A DNA stretch of 64,000 nucleotides from Desulfovibrio gilichinskyi (GCF_900177375.1 NZ_FWZU01000003.1:496001-560000); one strand, 5' to 3'; numbered from the stretch's first letter, positions 26,079-36,172 are shown. Numbers and translations are program-made. The notes: a model not told the origin generated them from the sequence alone.

Positions 26079-27353
26079 ATGTTTAAATCAATCATTTTTA
26101 ATAAAGCACTGCTAAGTGTTTGTCTGCTTTCGTTGTTTTTAAGCGGGTGTGCGACAAAAATTCATAGTGTCAGTAATACTTCTTACAGTGCTAAGTCAAA
26201 GGCGTGGAAAAGTAAGCGTGCCAGGTCTGGAACTGTAGTTTCAGGCCCTGCAAAGTATACGGCTCTTCCATTTTCTTCATCCGAAAATGCAGCTCGCAGG
26301 ATCGAAATACAATCGCAAAATCTTTCCTCGTGGAAAGATCTTGGGCCGCAGATTAGAGAATCTATCGAATATGCAGGGCGTAATCCGGCGGGTGGTATGG
26401 CCCTTAAGAGGGATGATTTGCGTCTTACATGGGGGCAGCTTCGCAAATCTCTTGAAGATCTTGAGCGGTTGCTACCACGCTTAGACAAAAATCCGGAGCT
26501 GCTTGGAAAATCATTTATCTGGTACGAGCTTCAGTCCGGAGCAGAGATGACAGGGTATTATACCCCTGTTATTGAGGCCAGTCTTACTAAAACAGGACCT
26601 TATAAATACCCTATTTACAGAGTTCCCCCTGATTTACGCAAGGCTCGTCCTGGGCAGACTCATCCCTGGTCGGAACAATTGCGCAAGGGGTACCGGGTTG
26701 AAAATGGAAAAATTCTTCCGTATCATTCCCGCCGGGCGATTGATATCGATCAAGTGCTTGCTGGACGCAGTCTGGAAGTAGCGTGGTTGAAAGATCCTGT
26801 TGATTTGTTTTATATGCATGTTCAGGGAGGCGGGGTTCTTCACTTGCCGGATGGACGGCTTAGAACTGCTGTGTTCAGCGGAACCAACGGACTTTCTTTT
26901 AAAGGTCTCGGTCAAATTATGCTCAATAAAGGCATTCTAAACAGGAACCAGCTTTCGCGTGAAAAGATTAAAGAATACCTTCTCAGTCATCCAGACCGCA
27001 TGTGGGAGTTGATGTCTGAAAATGACAGTTATATTTTTTTTCAGATAACTCGCGGACAGCCGCTTGGGGCTAACGGCAAGCCGCTAATGTCCATGGTCAG
27101 TCTTGCCACTGATCCTGAGCTTATACCGCTTGGATCAATAGTCGCGTTCCGTACAGATATTTTCCCGCAGGAAGGCCGTCCTTCACAGAGGGTAAACGGT
27201 CTCGGACTTGCCCAGGATACAGGGAAAGCTATCAGAGGAGCAAGGCTGGATTATTATATAGGGACTGGAAATGAGTTTAACTATCCAGCGCATCATTTGA
27301 AAAAAGTTGTTCCGGTTTATTTGTTGATCAGCCGAGCAGCATTAAGAAGATAA
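26079..27353 (+). CDS. mltA: Membrane-bound lytic murein transglycosylase A
   Basis: MltA cleaves peptidoglycan glycan strands to 1,6-anhydro ends. The 424-aa product has a lipoprotein signal with LSGC (Cys at residue 24), the MltA domain with MTGYYTPVIEASL and KGYRVENGKILPYHSRRAID, and the C-terminal 3D domain with the catalytic GLAQDTGKAIRGARLDYYIGTG motif. It is probably an outer-membrane lipoprotein. It follows the ARMT1-like gene by 5 bp. Confidence 0.95.
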   Translation: MFKSIIFNKALLSVCLLSLFLSGCATKIHSVSNTSYSAKSKAWKSKRARSGTVVSGPAKYTALPFSSSENAARRIEIQSQNLSSWKDLGPQIRESIEYAGRNPAGGMALKRDDLRLTWGQLRKSLEDLERLLPRLDKNPELLGKSFIWYELQSGAEMTGYYTPVIEASLTKTGPYKYPIYRVPPDLRKARPGQTHPWSEQLRKGYRVENGKILPYHSRRAIDIDQVLAGRSLEVAWLKDPVDLFYMHVQGGGVLHLPDGRLRTAVFSGTNGLSFKGLGQIMLNKGILNRNQLSREKIKEYLLSHPDRMWELMSENDSYIFFQITRGQPLGANGKPLMSMVSLATDPELIPLGSIVAFRTDIFPQEGRPSQRVNGLGLAQDTGKAIRGARLDYYIGTGNEFNYPAHHLKKVVPVYLLISRAALRR

Positions 27354-27398
27354 TATCAGGCTAAAACCTGTTTAATAAGAACTTGCAAGGAGTGGTAT

Positions 27399-28844
27399 AT
27401 GGTCCAGTTTGAAACAGTCATCGGGCTTGAGGTTCATGCTCAGCTTAAGACAAAGACAAAAATATTTTGCGGGTGTTCCACTGAATTTGGAAAAGAACCG
27501 AACGAGAACGTCTGTGAAGTTTGTTCGGGAATGCCGGGTGTTCTTCCGGTACTTAACGAAAAAGTAATGGAATATGCTTCTAAAATGGGGCTGGCCACTA
27601 ATTGTACAATTAATCAGAAATCAATTTTTGCACGTAAAAACTATTTTTATCCCGACCTTCCCAAAGGGTATCAAATTTCTCAGTTTGAATTGCCTATCTG
27701 CGAACATGGGCATCTTGATATCGTTTACGAAGACAAGGCCGGTGAGCCTTGTAAAAAACGTATCGGTATCACCCGTATTCATATGGAAGAAGATGCCGGG
27801 AAAAATATTCATTCCGCTGCTGAAAATGCCAGCTTTGTCGACTTAAACCGCACCGGTGTTCCGCTTATCGAAATAGTCAGTGAACCGGATATGCGCAGCG
27901 CAGAAGAAGCTGTTGCCTACCTGAAATCTTTGCGTAGTATTCTGCTTTATCTGGGCATCTGCGATGGTAACCTTGAAGAAGGCTCATTCCGCTGTGATGC
28001 GAATATTTCTGTTCGTCCATTCGGGCAGAAAGAGTTCGGAACACGCGCTGAACTTAAAAACATCAATTCATTCAGGAACGTTCACAAAGCAATCCAGTAT
28101 GAAGTCGCTCGCCAGATTGATCTTATCGAAGACGGCGATGAAGTTATTCAGGAAACACGCCTTTATGACGCAGACAAAGGTACAACTCATTCCATGCGCG
28201 GAAAAGCTGATGCTCATGATTATCGCTATTTTCCTGATCCTGACCTTGTTCCGCTTGTCATTGCTGATGAGTGGCTTGCAGAGTGGCAGGCATCACTTCC
28301 GGAGCTTCCGGCAGAGCGCAAATCCCGTTTTGAAAGTGATTTCAAAATAAGCGAACAGGATGCGGACCTTCTTACATCTGAAAAAGATGTTGCTGATTAC
28401 TTTGAAGCTGTTCTCGATTTCTATAATGAACCGCTAAAGGTCGTTAACTGGATTAAAGGTGAGTTCTTAAGGGAACTTAATCAGACCGGTTGTGCTGTTT
28501 CCGAGTGCAAGTTCACTCCTGAGATGATGGCCAAGCTTGTTGATCTGGTTGACAAAGAAGTTATCAGTATCAAAATCGGTAAAGATATTTTTAATGAAGT
28601 TTTTGCCGGAGGGCTTGATCCTGTCAAATACGTTAAAGATAAAGGTCTCGAACAGAATTCTGATACTTCCAGCTTGGAAGTAGTTGTAGATAAAGTTCTG
28701 GCAGACAATCCTGCCGAGGTTGAAGCATATAAGGGCGGCAAGACTAAACTGGTCAGCTTTTTTATGGGACAAGTTATGAGAGAGACCAAAGGACAGGCCA
28801 ACCCCGGTATCGTCAGTAAAATGATTCAGGAAAAACTTTCTTAG
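27399..28844 (+). CDS. gatB: Asp/Glu-tRNA(Asn/Gln) amidotransferase subunit B
   Basis: GatB provides the kinase/tRNA-binding part of GatCAB, which converts mischarged Glu-tRNA(Gln) or Asp-tRNA(Asn) to the amides. The 481-aa product begins [17 protein letters not shown] and has [24 protein letters not shown] (zinc cysteines), the kinase [14 protein letters not shown], and [15 protein letters not shown], followed by the C-terminal YqeY-like helical domain. AAGGAG precedes the ATG. gatC and gatA are not in the window. Confidence 0.97.
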   Translation: MVQFETVIGLEVHAQLKTKTKIFCGCSTEFGKEPNENVCEVCSGMPGVLPVLNEKVMEYASKMGLATNCTINQKSIFARKNYFYPDLPKGYQISQFELPICEHGHLDIVYEDKAGEPCKKRIGITRIHMEEDAGKNIHSAAENASFVDLNRTGVPLIEIVSEPDMRSAEEAVAYLKSLRSILLYLGICDGNLEEGSFRCDANISVRPFGQKEFGTRAELKNINSFRNVHKAIQYEVARQIDLIEDGDEVIQETRLYDADKGTTHSMRGKADAHDYRYFPDPDLVPLVIADEWLAEWQASLPELPAERKSRFESDFKISEQDADLLTSEKDVADYFEAVLDFYNEPLKVVNWIKGEFLRELNQTGCAVSECKFTPEMMAKLVDLVDKEVISIKIGKDIFNEVFAGGLDPVKYVKDKGLEQNSDTSSLEVVVDKVLADNPAEVEAYKGGKTKLVSFFMGQVMRETKGQANPGIVSKMIQEKLS

Positions 28845-28858
28845 TAAGGATTAATTCA

Positions 28859-29893
28859 ATGACCGAACATATTCAGTTTTCTGCGGAAAAAGATGCACTT
28901 GTTCTGCTTGATCAGCGTTATCTGCCTAATCGTGAAGATTGGTTTGATTGCAAAACCACCGATGATATCGTCGAGGCTTTAGTTGTGATGGTTGTTCGCG
29001 GTGCTCCTGCTATCGGTGTTACTGCTGCGTACGGCTGTTACCTTGCAGCCCGCGAAGTTGCAGGTAGTGCTGATTGGAAAAAAGATCTCGAAGTTAATCT
29101 TGATAAGATTGAGAATGCCCGTCCTACAGCAGTGAATCTTCGCTGGGCCGTTCGTGAAATGAGAAGAATCTGGCAGGAAGCCGGGGACATTTCACTTGAT
29201 GAACTTTGTTCTGTCTGGCTCGAAAGAGCAAAAGTAATTCACGTTGATGATATCCGCATGTGCGAAGATATCGGGCGTTTCGGTGGCGAGCTGATTGATG
29301 ACGGTGACACCGTCATGACTCACTGTAATGCCGGAGCCCTTGCCACAGCAGGATACGGAACTGCGCTTGGTGTTATCAGAGGCGCTGTTGATCAGGGTAA
29401 AAAAGTTCAGGTTATTGCCAACGAAACCCGCCCGTTTTTACAAGGGGCAAGACTAACAGCATATGAACTTCACCGTGACGGTATCCCTGTAAAAGTTGCG
29501 TGTGACAATGCGTGTGCTTTGCTAATGAAAAAAGGGCTGGTGCAGAAAGTTGTTGTAGGTGCTGACAGAATCGCTGCAAACGGCGACGCTGTAAATAAAA
29601 TCGGAACCTACGGTGTAGCTTTGCTTGCCCGTGAATTCGGTATCCCTTTTTATGTAGCCGCTCCTGTATATACAATCGATCCTGAAACTCCTACCGGTGA
29701 TGATGTCCCGATTGAAGACCGCACTCCGCGTGAGGTTACTCATATCGGCGATACCAGAATTACCCCAGAAGGTGTTGAAGTTTTCAATTTCGCTTTTGAT
29801 CCGACTCCTAATGAGCTTATCGCAGGGATTATCACAGAAAAAGGCGTGCTTAGACCTCCTTATTCTGAAGCTATTAAAAAACTCTTTAGTTAG
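28859..29893 (+). CDS. mtnA: S-methyl-5-thioribose-1-phosphate isomerase
   Basis: MtnA converts methylthioribose-1-phosphate to the ribulose isomer in methionine salvage from methylthioadenosine. The 344-aa product has [15 protein letters not shown], the catalytic Cys in [19 protein letters not shown], and the catalytic Asp in [20 protein letters not shown]. It lies 14 bp after gatB and ends with a strong terminator. No other salvage genes are adjacent. Confidence 0.95.
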   Translation: MTEHIQFSAEKDALVLLDQRYLPNREDWFDCKTTDDIVEALVVMVVRGAPAIGVTAAYGCYLAAREVAGSADWKKDLEVNLDKIENARPTAVNLRWAVREMRRIWQEAGDISLDELCSVWLERAKVIHVDDIRMCEDIGRFGGELIDDGDTVMTHCNAGALATAGYGTALGVIRGAVDQGKKVQVIANETRPFLQGARLTAYELHRDGIPVKVACDNACALLMKKGLVQKVVVGADRIAANGDAVNKIGTYGVALLAREFGIPFYVAAPVYTIDPETPTGDDVPIEDRTPREVTHIGDTRITPEGVEVFNFAFDPTPNELIAGIITEKGVLRPPYSEAIKKLFS

Positions 29894-30025
29894 TCCGGTA
29901 CATATGGTTATATAGTTATCTGTACGCGAAAAGTACTTTTGTCCGGCTTTTTTGTTTCGGCTAATTGCAGTTGAGGCTTTACAGAGTGCCTCTCCTTGTG
30001 CCATATGCCGCTATTGGACATCATT

Positions 30026-30057
30026 GACGGGAAGATTGATGTCTTCCCGTCTTTTTT
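30026..30057 (+). terminator. Intrinsic terminator after mtnA
   Basis: A perfect 10-bp stem (30026-30035 with 30042-30051), a 6-nt loop and a TTTTTT run, about 130 nt downstream of the mtnA stop; it isolates the gatB-mtnA transcript from der. Confidence 0.88.
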
Positions 30058-30132
30058 CAGTTAGAGTATTTTTCGTAACACGCTTCATCCACGGTTTACG
30101 GTTTACACGTTATATTTTTCAGGAGGCTGGCC

Positions 30133-31476
30133 ATGCTGCCGACCATAGCACTTGTAGGACGTCCTAATGTTGGAAAGTCCACTATATTCAATAGGTTGTT
30201 GCGAAAAAAAAGAGCTCTGACTCATGATATGCCCGGAATTACCCGCGATCGTATCTATGATGAAGGTCACTATGAAGGCGTTAGATACGCCCTTGTAGAT
30301 ACCGGTGGCCTCGTAATGGAAAGCGACAATGAATCAGAAGAATTTCAGGGTGATATCTTCGAGCAGGCTAGAGAAGCCATTGAAGAAGCTCACGCCCTTA
30401 TATTAGTAGTAGACGGGCGGCTTGGGCTCACTCCGCTTGATGAGCAAGTCGCCAGCTTTATCCGTCAGAGTAATAAGCCGATTCTATTATTGGTAAATAA
30501 AGTTGACGGTTCAGAGATTGAAGCTCAGTGCCTGTCTGAATTTCACGTACTCGGGTTTGAAATGATGCCTGTTTCAGCAGAGCATGGTTACAACCTTGAA
30601 GCTTTGCGTGTGAAAGTGGCAGAGCTTGCTGAAAATACCGGAATTATTCCCGAAGAAGAAGATCCGGAAAAAGTTGGGCTTAAGATTGCTATGCTGGGGC
30701 GGCCGAATGCAGGCAAATCTTCAATGGTAAATGCTTTGACCGGAGAAGAAAGAGTTATCGTAAGCGACATTGCCGGAACAACCCGCGACAGTGTTAACGT
30801 TACTTTTCTTTCAGGTGGAAAGACTTTTACTTTTGTCGACACTGCCGGAGTCAGGCGCAGAACAAATATTTCAAATACAATCGAAAGATACAGCGTTCTT
30901 CGCGCTCTCAAAAGCAGTAAGATTGCGGATGTAACCATAATGGTTGTTGATGCTATCGGCGGGCTTACCAAGCAGGATAAGCGCTTGCTTGATTTTCTTG
31001 CAAAAGAAGCAACACCGTTTATTATTGCTGTTAATAAAATTGATCTGGTTTCACAGAGAGAACGTGACGAGCTTAAACGCGGTTTTGAAATGGCTCTTAG
31101 AATGGCAAATCATGTTCCTGTTATTTATACTTCATGTATATCTAAATCAGGGCTTGGAGGAATTCTACCTCTGGCAGCAAAGCTTAAGGCAGAGTGCTCA
31201 ATAAGAGTTTCCACAGGACAGCTCAATCGAATCATGAAAGAAGTTATTGAGAAACATCAGCCGCCGGTTGTTAAACGCAGAAGGGCTAAGTTTAAGTATT
31301 TGACTCAGGCTGATGAAGAGCCTCCAACCTTTATTTTCTTTATTAATGATGAAAGGTTGATCAGACCTACATATCATCGTTTTCTTGAAAATAAACTTAG
31401 AAAGATTTTGAATATTAAGATTGCCCCTCTGAATATTTACTTCAGATCCACGGCAAGAGATAAAGAAACAAGATAA
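30133..31476 (+). CDS. der: Ribosome-assembly GTPase Der
   Basis: Der (EngA) has two tandem GTPase domains and acts in 50S assembly. The 447-aa product shows GRPNVGKST with DMPGITRDR and DTGGL in domain 1 (about 1-165) and GRPNAGKSS, DIAGTTRDSV and DTAGVRRR in domain 2 (about 177-350), then the KH-like C-terminal domain with KYLTQADEEPPTFIFFIN. CAGGAGG precedes the ATG. Confidence 0.97.
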   Translation: MLPTIALVGRPNVGKSTIFNRLLRKKRALTHDMPGITRDRIYDEGHYEGVRYALVDTGGLVMESDNESEEFQGDIFEQAREAIEEAHALILVVDGRLGLTPLDEQVASFIRQSNKPILLLVNKVDGSEIEAQCLSEFHVLGFEMMPVSAEHGYNLEALRVKVAELAENTGIIPEEEDPEKVGLKIAMLGRPNAGKSSMVNALTGEERVIVSDIAGTTRDSVNVTFLSGGKTFTFVDTAGVRRRTNISNTIERYSVLRALKSSKIADVTIMVVDAIGGLTKQDKRLLDFLAKEATPFIIAVNKIDLVSQRERDELKRGFEMALRMANHVPVIYTSCISKSGLGGILPLAAKLKAECSIRVSTGQLNRIMKEVIEKHQPPVVKRRRAKFKYLTQADEEPPTFIFFINDERLIRPTYHRFLENKLRKILNIKIAPLNIYFRSTARDKETR

Positions 31477-31500
31477 TTTAAGAAAATAGTTAAATTGTTG

Positions 31501-31529
31501 TTGACAAGTGAGCGTAGAACTCATATTAA
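31501..31529 (+). promoter_or_regulatory. Promoter for tRNA-Ser(GCT)
   Basis: TTGACA (31501-31506) and TATTAA (31524-31529) are spaced by 17 nt. The start would lie about 40 nt upstream of the tRNA. The -35 is perfect, so this looks like a strong stable-RNA promoter. Confidence 0.75.
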
Positions 31530-31579
31530 AACGCTCCGAGCGGGTGAAGCGCAATGCGCAAATAACCTGTTCAACTAAT

Positions 31580-31674
31580 GGAGAGGTGGCCGAGCATGGC
31601 TGAAGGCGCTCGCCTGCTAAGCGAGTATAGGGCTTAAAACTCTATCCGGGGTTCAAATCCCCGCCTCTCCGCCA
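31580..31674 (+). tRNA. tRNA-Ser (anticodon GCT)
   Basis: A 95-nt class II tRNA with a 7-bp acceptor stem (31580-31586 with 31664-31670), an anticodon loop CTGCTAA with GCT at 31616-31618, a long variable arm, a GGGGTTCAAATCCCC T-arm and an encoded CCA end. It decodes AGC/AGU. Confidence 0.96.
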
Positions 31675-31686
31675 GAGAAAGTTTAA

Positions 31687-31719
31687 AAGGCAGTTGAATT
31701 AAATTCAACTGCCTTTTTT
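31687..31719 (+). terminator. Terminator after tRNA-Ser(GCT)
   Basis: A 13-bp stem (31687-31699 with 31703-31715) overlaps a TTTTTT run. Confidence 0.9.
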
Positions 31720-31896
31720 GTGTTTATACAATATGTCTTATTAGGCATATATAAATTAGTTTTTAATATTGTTTTATTGTAAGTCTCTATGATATAAGTC
31801 TTACAGAATATATTTGTGAATCATTTCACGTCCATTGATGTTTTTTTATCTTTAATTTTAATAACCATTGGCTGCCACAATTCTTCTAGAGGATAA

Positions 31897-32556
31897 ATGC
31901 CTAATTCAGTCGGAATAATTATTGTTGATGACCACGCATTGGTCAGAGAAGGTCTTAAGAATATTCTTAAGGCTCAAAGCGGCATCAATGTCTTGGGGAT
32001 GGCAGAGAATGGGCTTGAGGCTGTCAGGTTATGCAAGAGGCTGAATCCTGATGTTGTTCTTATGGACTTATCCATGCCTGTTAAAAGTGGCGTACAGGCT
32101 ATTCAGGAACTTGCGAAAGATGGTGTGCGCATTAAGTTGCTGGCCCTTACAGCTCATGTCGATGCAGAGCACGTTTTTCTAGCTCTCGATGCCGGAGCAA
32201 GCGGGTATGTTCTTAAAAATTCAACCAGCGAAGAGCTGGTTATGGCCATTCGCACTGTGATGGAAGGTAAAGTTTACCTTGCTCCGGGAATTTCCGCAGA
32301 AGTGGCGAAAGGTTTTTTGAAAAAGAGGTATACGGACGGTTGTGAAAAGCTTGATACATTGACCAATCGTGAAAGAGAGATTTTTAAGAATATTTTATCC
32401 GGCTACAAAAATCGTGAAATCGGCGACATTTTGATTATAAGCGTTAAAACCGTCGAAAAACATCGCGCCAATTTAATGAAAAAGTTGGGCCTTAGATCTA
32501 TTGCTGAACTGAAAGCTTATGGCGAAGAGCTTGCCTCCAGAGAAATATTTTTATAG
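31897..32556 (+). CDS. Orphan NarL/LuxR-type response regulator
   Basis: A DNA-binding two-component regulator. The 219-aa product has a receiver domain (about 5-120) with the acidic pair DD11-12, phospho-acceptor D57 (LMDLSMP), T87 in ALTAH and K107 region (YVLKNS). The C-terminal LuxR helix-turn-helix (about 152-205) has LTNREREIFKNI and ISVKTVEKHRANLMKKL. No kinase is next to it, and it sits alone between two tRNA-Ser genes, so its partner and targets are unknown. Confidence 0.9.
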   Translation: MPNSVGIIIVDDHALVREGLKNILKAQSGINVLGMAENGLEAVRLCKRLNPDVVLMDLSMPVKSGVQAIQELAKDGVRIKLLALTAHVDAEHVFLALDAGASGYVLKNSTSEELVMAIRTVMEGKVYLAPGISAEVAKGFLKKRYTDGCEKLDTLTNREREIFKNILSGYKNREIGDILIISVKTVEKHRANLMKKLGLRSIAELKAYGEELASREIFL

Positions 32557-32699
32557 CTGATATTCTTAAGTTTACGCCTGTCTTTAAATGATTTTACTAA
32601 TACTCAGTCAAATTTAAGTCCATAAGTAAAAAAAAATAGTTGTTTTTGATAAAAGTAGTTGACATTTCGGGAGATTTCGACAAGGTTCATTTTGCGTTT

Positions 32700-32791
32700 G
32701 GAGAGGTGGCAGAGTCCGGTTGAACGCGGTAGTCTTGAAAACTATTGAAGGTGTGAGCCTTCCGGGGGTTCGAATCCCTCCCTCTCCGCCA
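32700..32791 (+). tRNA. tRNA-Ser (anticodon TGA)
   Basis: A 92-nt class II tRNA: acceptor stem 32700-32706 with 32781-32787, anticodon loop CTTGAAA with TGA at 32736-32738, a long variable arm, GGGGGTTCGAATCCCTC T-arm and an encoded CCA. A TTGACA -35-like element lies at 32659-32664 but no good -10 is seen. It decodes UCN codons (UCA and others). Its first 11 bases equal those of the other tRNA-Ser at 31580. Confidence 0.96.
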
Positions 32792-32821
32792 TATAAAAAT
32801 TCACCATAGTCAATATGGTTC

Positions 32822-32852
32822 AAAGGCCCTGCAATCGCAGGGCCTTTTCTTT
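32822..32852 (+). terminator. Terminator after tRNA-Ser(TGA)
   Basis: An 11-bp perfect stem (32822-32832 with 32837-32847), loop AATC, then TTCTTTTT. Confidence 0.92.
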
Positions 32853-32932
32853 TTCTACCGTTCAAGAGTAATCCAAGATGGTCCATAGATGTACTCACCT
32901 TGACGATTTACCGCATCCAATAAGGAGTTTTC

Positions 32933-34279
32933 ATGCTGGTTCATATATCAAAGGATTTAACCCTGACCGATACACCTGCCGACTTGGTGAAAAAGATTAA
33001 AGAGTCTTTGACACTGATGAATCCTGAGTACGTTAACGCCATGAAGTACGGGCGTAGAGCTGTGCGCATTGCTAAGTATATAAAGATGTTTTCAGGAGAT
33101 CGCAGTGGCAGGTTGCATTGTCCACGCGGCTATGGGGTTGAGCTGCATCGGCTTGCTAAAGCAGCAGGCGAAGAAATTACATATGAAGACAACAGGCGTG
33201 AATTAGATCCTGTGGAGTTCTCTTTCAGCGGAGAATTCAGGCCATATCAGTTAGCAGCATTGGAATCTTTTTCTAGGTCCTCACAGGGAATTCTGGAAGC
33301 AGGAACCGGCGCAGGTAAAACAGTTATGGCACTGGCTTTGATTGCTGAGCGTAAGCAGCCTTGTCTTGTGCTTGTGCATACGAAAGAATTACTTCTGCAA
33401 TGGGTTGATAGGGCGCAGCAGTTCTTAGGTGTTGAGGCCGGACAGGTCGGTAATGGAAAATTTAATATACAGCCTTTTACTGTAGCGACCATCCAGACCG
33501 CGCGTAATCGCTTAGATAAATTGGTTCATGCTTTCGGGCATATTGTAGTTGATGAATGCCATAGGGCCCCTGCAAGCACCTTTCAGGATGTTGTCACCAG
33601 CTTTGATGCTAAGTATCTGACTGGTCTTTCTGCTACGCCTTATCGTAATGACGGCCTTGACCGGATAATAAATTTGACACTTGGTGATGTTGTGCATCGT
33701 GTTGATCCGGATTTGCTGCGGGATACAGGAGCCATACTCAAACCGGAAGTAGTTACCGTGGAGACGGAATTTTCCTTTGCTGGCGATGCTTCAAATGAAT
33801 ATCCGCTCATGATGACAGCTGTTGCCGAGGACCGAGGGCGCAACAATCTCATAGCAGGCTGTGTGCAGGGAGAGCTTGAGCAGAATTCAGGTACTTTGCT
33901 GCTAGTGGCGGACAGAACAGCGCACCTTTTTGCACTTGCTGAAATATTAGAGGAGCAGGGCGTGGACGTGGCTGTTCTGACCGGAAAAACTCCGACTGCA
34001 GAGCGAGAGCTTCTTGTTGAGGATTTAAATGCCGGTAAGATTAAAGTGCTGGCAAGCACCGCTTCTCTTATAGGCGAAGGATTTGATTGTCCGGGCCTAT
34101 CCACTCTTTTTCTTTGTTCTCCAATCAAATCAAAAGGAAGACTCGTGCAGATCATCGGGCGTATTCTAAGACCGGCTGACGGCAAGAGACCTCGGCTCTA
34201 CGACTTCATTGATATCAAAGTCGGGGTGTTAGAGAACAGTGCCGGAATACGGCAACGTATTTATGATGAAATGGCGTAG
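32933..34279 (+). CDS. SF2 DEAD/DEAH-type helicase (XPB/Rad25-like)
   Basis: A two-lobed ATP-dependent helicase of superfamily 2. The 448-aa product has an N-terminal region of about 90 residues, then FRPYQLAALESF, Walker A TGAGKTVMAL, DECHRAPA (motif II) and LTGLSATPYRNDG (motif III), with the second lobe containing VAVLTGKT, STASLIGEGFDCPG and QIIGRILRP (motif VI). The layout resembles the XPB/Rad25 family found in bacterial genomes, often linked to DNA repair or mobile elements. It is monocistronic, and GGAGTTTTC precedes the ATG. Confidence 0.88.
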   Translation: MLVHISKDLTLTDTPADLVKKIKESLTLMNPEYVNAMKYGRRAVRIAKYIKMFSGDRSGRLHCPRGYGVELHRLAKAAGEEITYEDNRRELDPVEFSFSGEFRPYQLAALESFSRSSQGILEAGTGAGKTVMALALIAERKQPCLVLVHTKELLLQWVDRAQQFLGVEAGQVGNGKFNIQPFTVATIQTARNRLDKLVHAFGHIVVDECHRAPASTFQDVVTSFDAKYLTGLSATPYRNDGLDRIINLTLGDVVHRVDPDLLRDTGAILKPEVVTVETEFSFAGDASNEYPLMMTAVAEDRGRNNLIAGCVQGELEQNSGTLLLVADRTAHLFALAEILEEQGVDVAVLTGKTPTAERELLVEDLNAGKIKVLASTASLIGEGFDCPGLSTLFLCSPIKSKGRLVQIIGRILRPADGKRPRLYDFIDIKVGVLENSAGIRQRIYDEMA

Positions 34280-34300
34280 AAGGAAATTTGATGATTTTAT

Positions 34301-34336
34301 AAGCCCTCCCTGAATTTCAAGGAGGGCTTTCTTTTT
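34301..34336. terminator. Terminator after the helicase gene (bidirectional)
   Basis: AAGCCCTCC (34301-34309) pairs with GGAGGGCTT (34321-34329), followed by TTCTTTTT on plus. It lies between convergent genes, the helicase on plus and the exporter on minus. Confidence 0.88.
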
Positions 34337-34369
34337 GATATTTTGAACGATTTTTTGCCGGTACATCCG

Positions 34370-35557
34370 CTATGACCGGATAAAGGAGCGATTCTTGATT
34401 ATCAACCAGGCGATGCCGCAGATTACTCCGACGAGTATTTGCATGATGCCCAGTGTAGAGATAAGGGCATCTGCTTCCAGTGATATGAGGAACATGCCGA
34501 TGCTCCCCATGAACAGGGCTGTGAAGTTAATAAGTGAAGCTGCTGACCCTGTGTCTCCGTCCTGCTGGGAAAGCAGCAGATTCGCTGAAGGAGGACGCAT
34601 CATGCTTATTCCTATGGTGCTTGCAAGCATTGTCAAAGCGAATACGTTCGGTGAGGATGCTCCAAAAAATACAAGCATGATGCCACTGACCGTTATGATA
34701 AAGAAGCTGGCAGTAATGATAGTCCGACTGTGGACCCACTTTGAAAGACGTATGAACAGAAGCGGGCCTACCAATGAACCGAGTGCGTTAAAGCCGAAGT
34801 ACAGACCATACTGCTGTTCACTCATGCCGAATCCGTTGATGTAGATAAAGGCGGAAGCGGCGATGAAAGCCATCAGTGGCAGGGCGGCCATAGAGAATAC
34901 TCCCAGAAGAGCGGAAAACCCAGGGTTTTTCAGGACCACGCCAAGTCTTCCTATCGAATGGAGAACATTTCCTTCAAATCGGTCCTTAAGAGTTTCATCC
35001 AGCTGCGTGGATAATAAAAAGGTTATACTGGAAAATCCTGCAAGGAACCAGAATATAACCCTCCAGCTCATAAATTTCATGATAAAGGCTCCAAATATCG
35101 GCGCAACCACCGGGGCTACAACAACCATGGATATAACCAGAGCCAGAACTGATTCTCGTTTGCGTCCGGTGAACATGTCTTTGACCATGGCGGTAGCTAC
35201 AGCTTCAGCTGCTCCTCCGCCGAACGCCTGAAGCACTCGGGACAGGATAAGCATAGTTACATTGGTGGATAGAGCGCATCCTACGCTGCCTATAATGTAC
35301 AGTACAAGTCCTGTCAGCAGGACAGGCTTTCGTCCGAATTTTTCGCTTACAGGGCCCCAGAACAGTATGCCCAGAGCAAAAAAAATCAGAAAAAGGCTGA
35401 GGCTCAGGTTAACCGCACTCTGGCTTGCGTCGAGAATTTTCATCATGTGCGGCAATGCCGGAAGATAAAGATCCGTTGACAGGGGAGGGAAGGCGCTGAG
35501 CACTGCCAGCATGGCGATCATGGATTTCTTGCCGAAAAAATGTTGTTTACTTTCCAC
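34370..35557 (-). CDS. Bcr/CflA-family multidrug MFS exporter
   Basis: A 12-TM major facilitator antiporter. The 395-aa product has the Bcr/CflA opening with SAFPPLSTDLYLPALP (the DLYLP motif), the loop 2-3 motif GPVSEKFGRKPVLL, and later QAFGGGAAEAVATAMVKDM and VISMVVVAPVVAPIFGAF (motif C). It begins with GTG at 35557, preceded by AGGAG, 21 bp after marR, so the two form an operon. Export of a drug or toxic metabolite under MarR control is likely. Confidence 0.9.
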   Translation of the reverse strand: MESKQHFFGKKSMIAMLAVLSAFPPLSTDLYLPALPHMMKILDASQSAVNLSLSLFLIFFALGILFWGPVSEKFGRKPVLLTGLVLYIIGSVGCALSTNVTMLILSRVLQAFGGGAAEAVATAMVKDMFTGRKRESVLALVISMVVVAPVVAPIFGAFIMKFMSWRVIFWFLAGFSSITFLLSTQLDETLKDRFEGNVLHSIGRLGVVLKNPGFSALLGVFSMAALPLMAFIAASAFIYINGFGMSEQQYGLYFGFNALGSLVGPLLFIRLSKWVHSRTIITASFFIITVSGIMLVFFGASSPNVFALTMLASTIGISMMRPPSANLLLSQQDGDTGSAASLINFTALFMGSIGMFLISLEADALISTLGIMQILVGVICGIAWLIIKNRSFIRS

Positions 35558-35578
35558 GTTATTACTCCTGAGAACAAC

Positions 35579-36064
35579 CTAGTAAGGCATGTCTTCAGTT
35601 TTTATTCTCTTATTGAGCACTTCGTTCAGGGTGGTCATGACTTCATACCATTTTTCAAATGTCTCCATGCCTAGTTGTTCCGTGATGGACATGAACCAGT
35701 TTGTCACCTCTGCATGGACATGGTTTATATGTTTTTCAAAAGGGATACTGACTGTAAGGATCACTTCACGCCGGTTATCCCGGTTGGTCTCACGTTGAAC
35801 CATTCCGGTTTTTACCATGCGTTCCACCTGGGCGGATGCCGCAGCCTTGGACAGACGCATTGCCGTTGCAAATTCTTTAAGCGAACAGGGCTCAATATTT
35901 TTTAACATAAAAGCCGCGCGAATATGATTCGAGGTCATTTTTTTGAATATATCATCTGGCATTTCGGCTTTGATTTTATTGACCACGACGTTTTCAATAT
36001 AATCTTTCAGGAGCCCGTCAGTCCTGACGATGAAATCGACCTTGTCTTTGAATGTGTTCGTCAT
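35579..36064 (-). CDS. MarR-family transcriptional regulator
   Basis: A winged-helix repressor of the MarR family: 161 aa with helix-turn-helix KEFATAMRLSKAAASAQVERMVKTG and the wing QRETNRDNRREVILTV (RxxxxxDRR motif), flanked by dimerisation helices. It is the first gene of a pair with the Bcr/CflA exporter, so it probably represses the pair and is released by a toxic ligand. A perfect inverted repeat lies in the upstream promoter region. Confidence 0.92.
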   Translation of the reverse strand: MTNTFKDKVDFIVRTDGLLKDYIENVVVNKIKAEMPDDIFKKMTSNHIRAAFMLKNIEPCSLKEFATAMRLSKAAASAQVERMVKTGMVQRETNRDNRREVILTVSIPFEKHINHVHAEVTNWFMSITEQLGMETFEKWYEVMTTLNEVLNKRIKTEDMPY

Positions 36065-36145
36065 TTAGTATCTCCGATAATTAGGGCAAGAACTTATTCT
36101 GGTGCAGGTTCACTGTAACAAGAGCATGATCTAAGATATGCAAAT

Positions 36146-36172
36146 ATTATTGTCAATAAAATTGACTGTTGT
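36146..36172 (-). promoter_or_regulatory. Likely MarR operator over the marR promoter
   Basis: GTCAAT (36152-36157) and ATTGAC (36161-36166) form a 6+6 inverted repeat with an AAA centre. On the minus strand this includes a TTGACA -35 box for marR (positions 36151-36156), with a loose TAGATC -10 17 nt downstream. Binding here would block transcription. The site also covers a TTGACT -35-like sequence facing the antitoxin gene. Confidence 0.6.
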
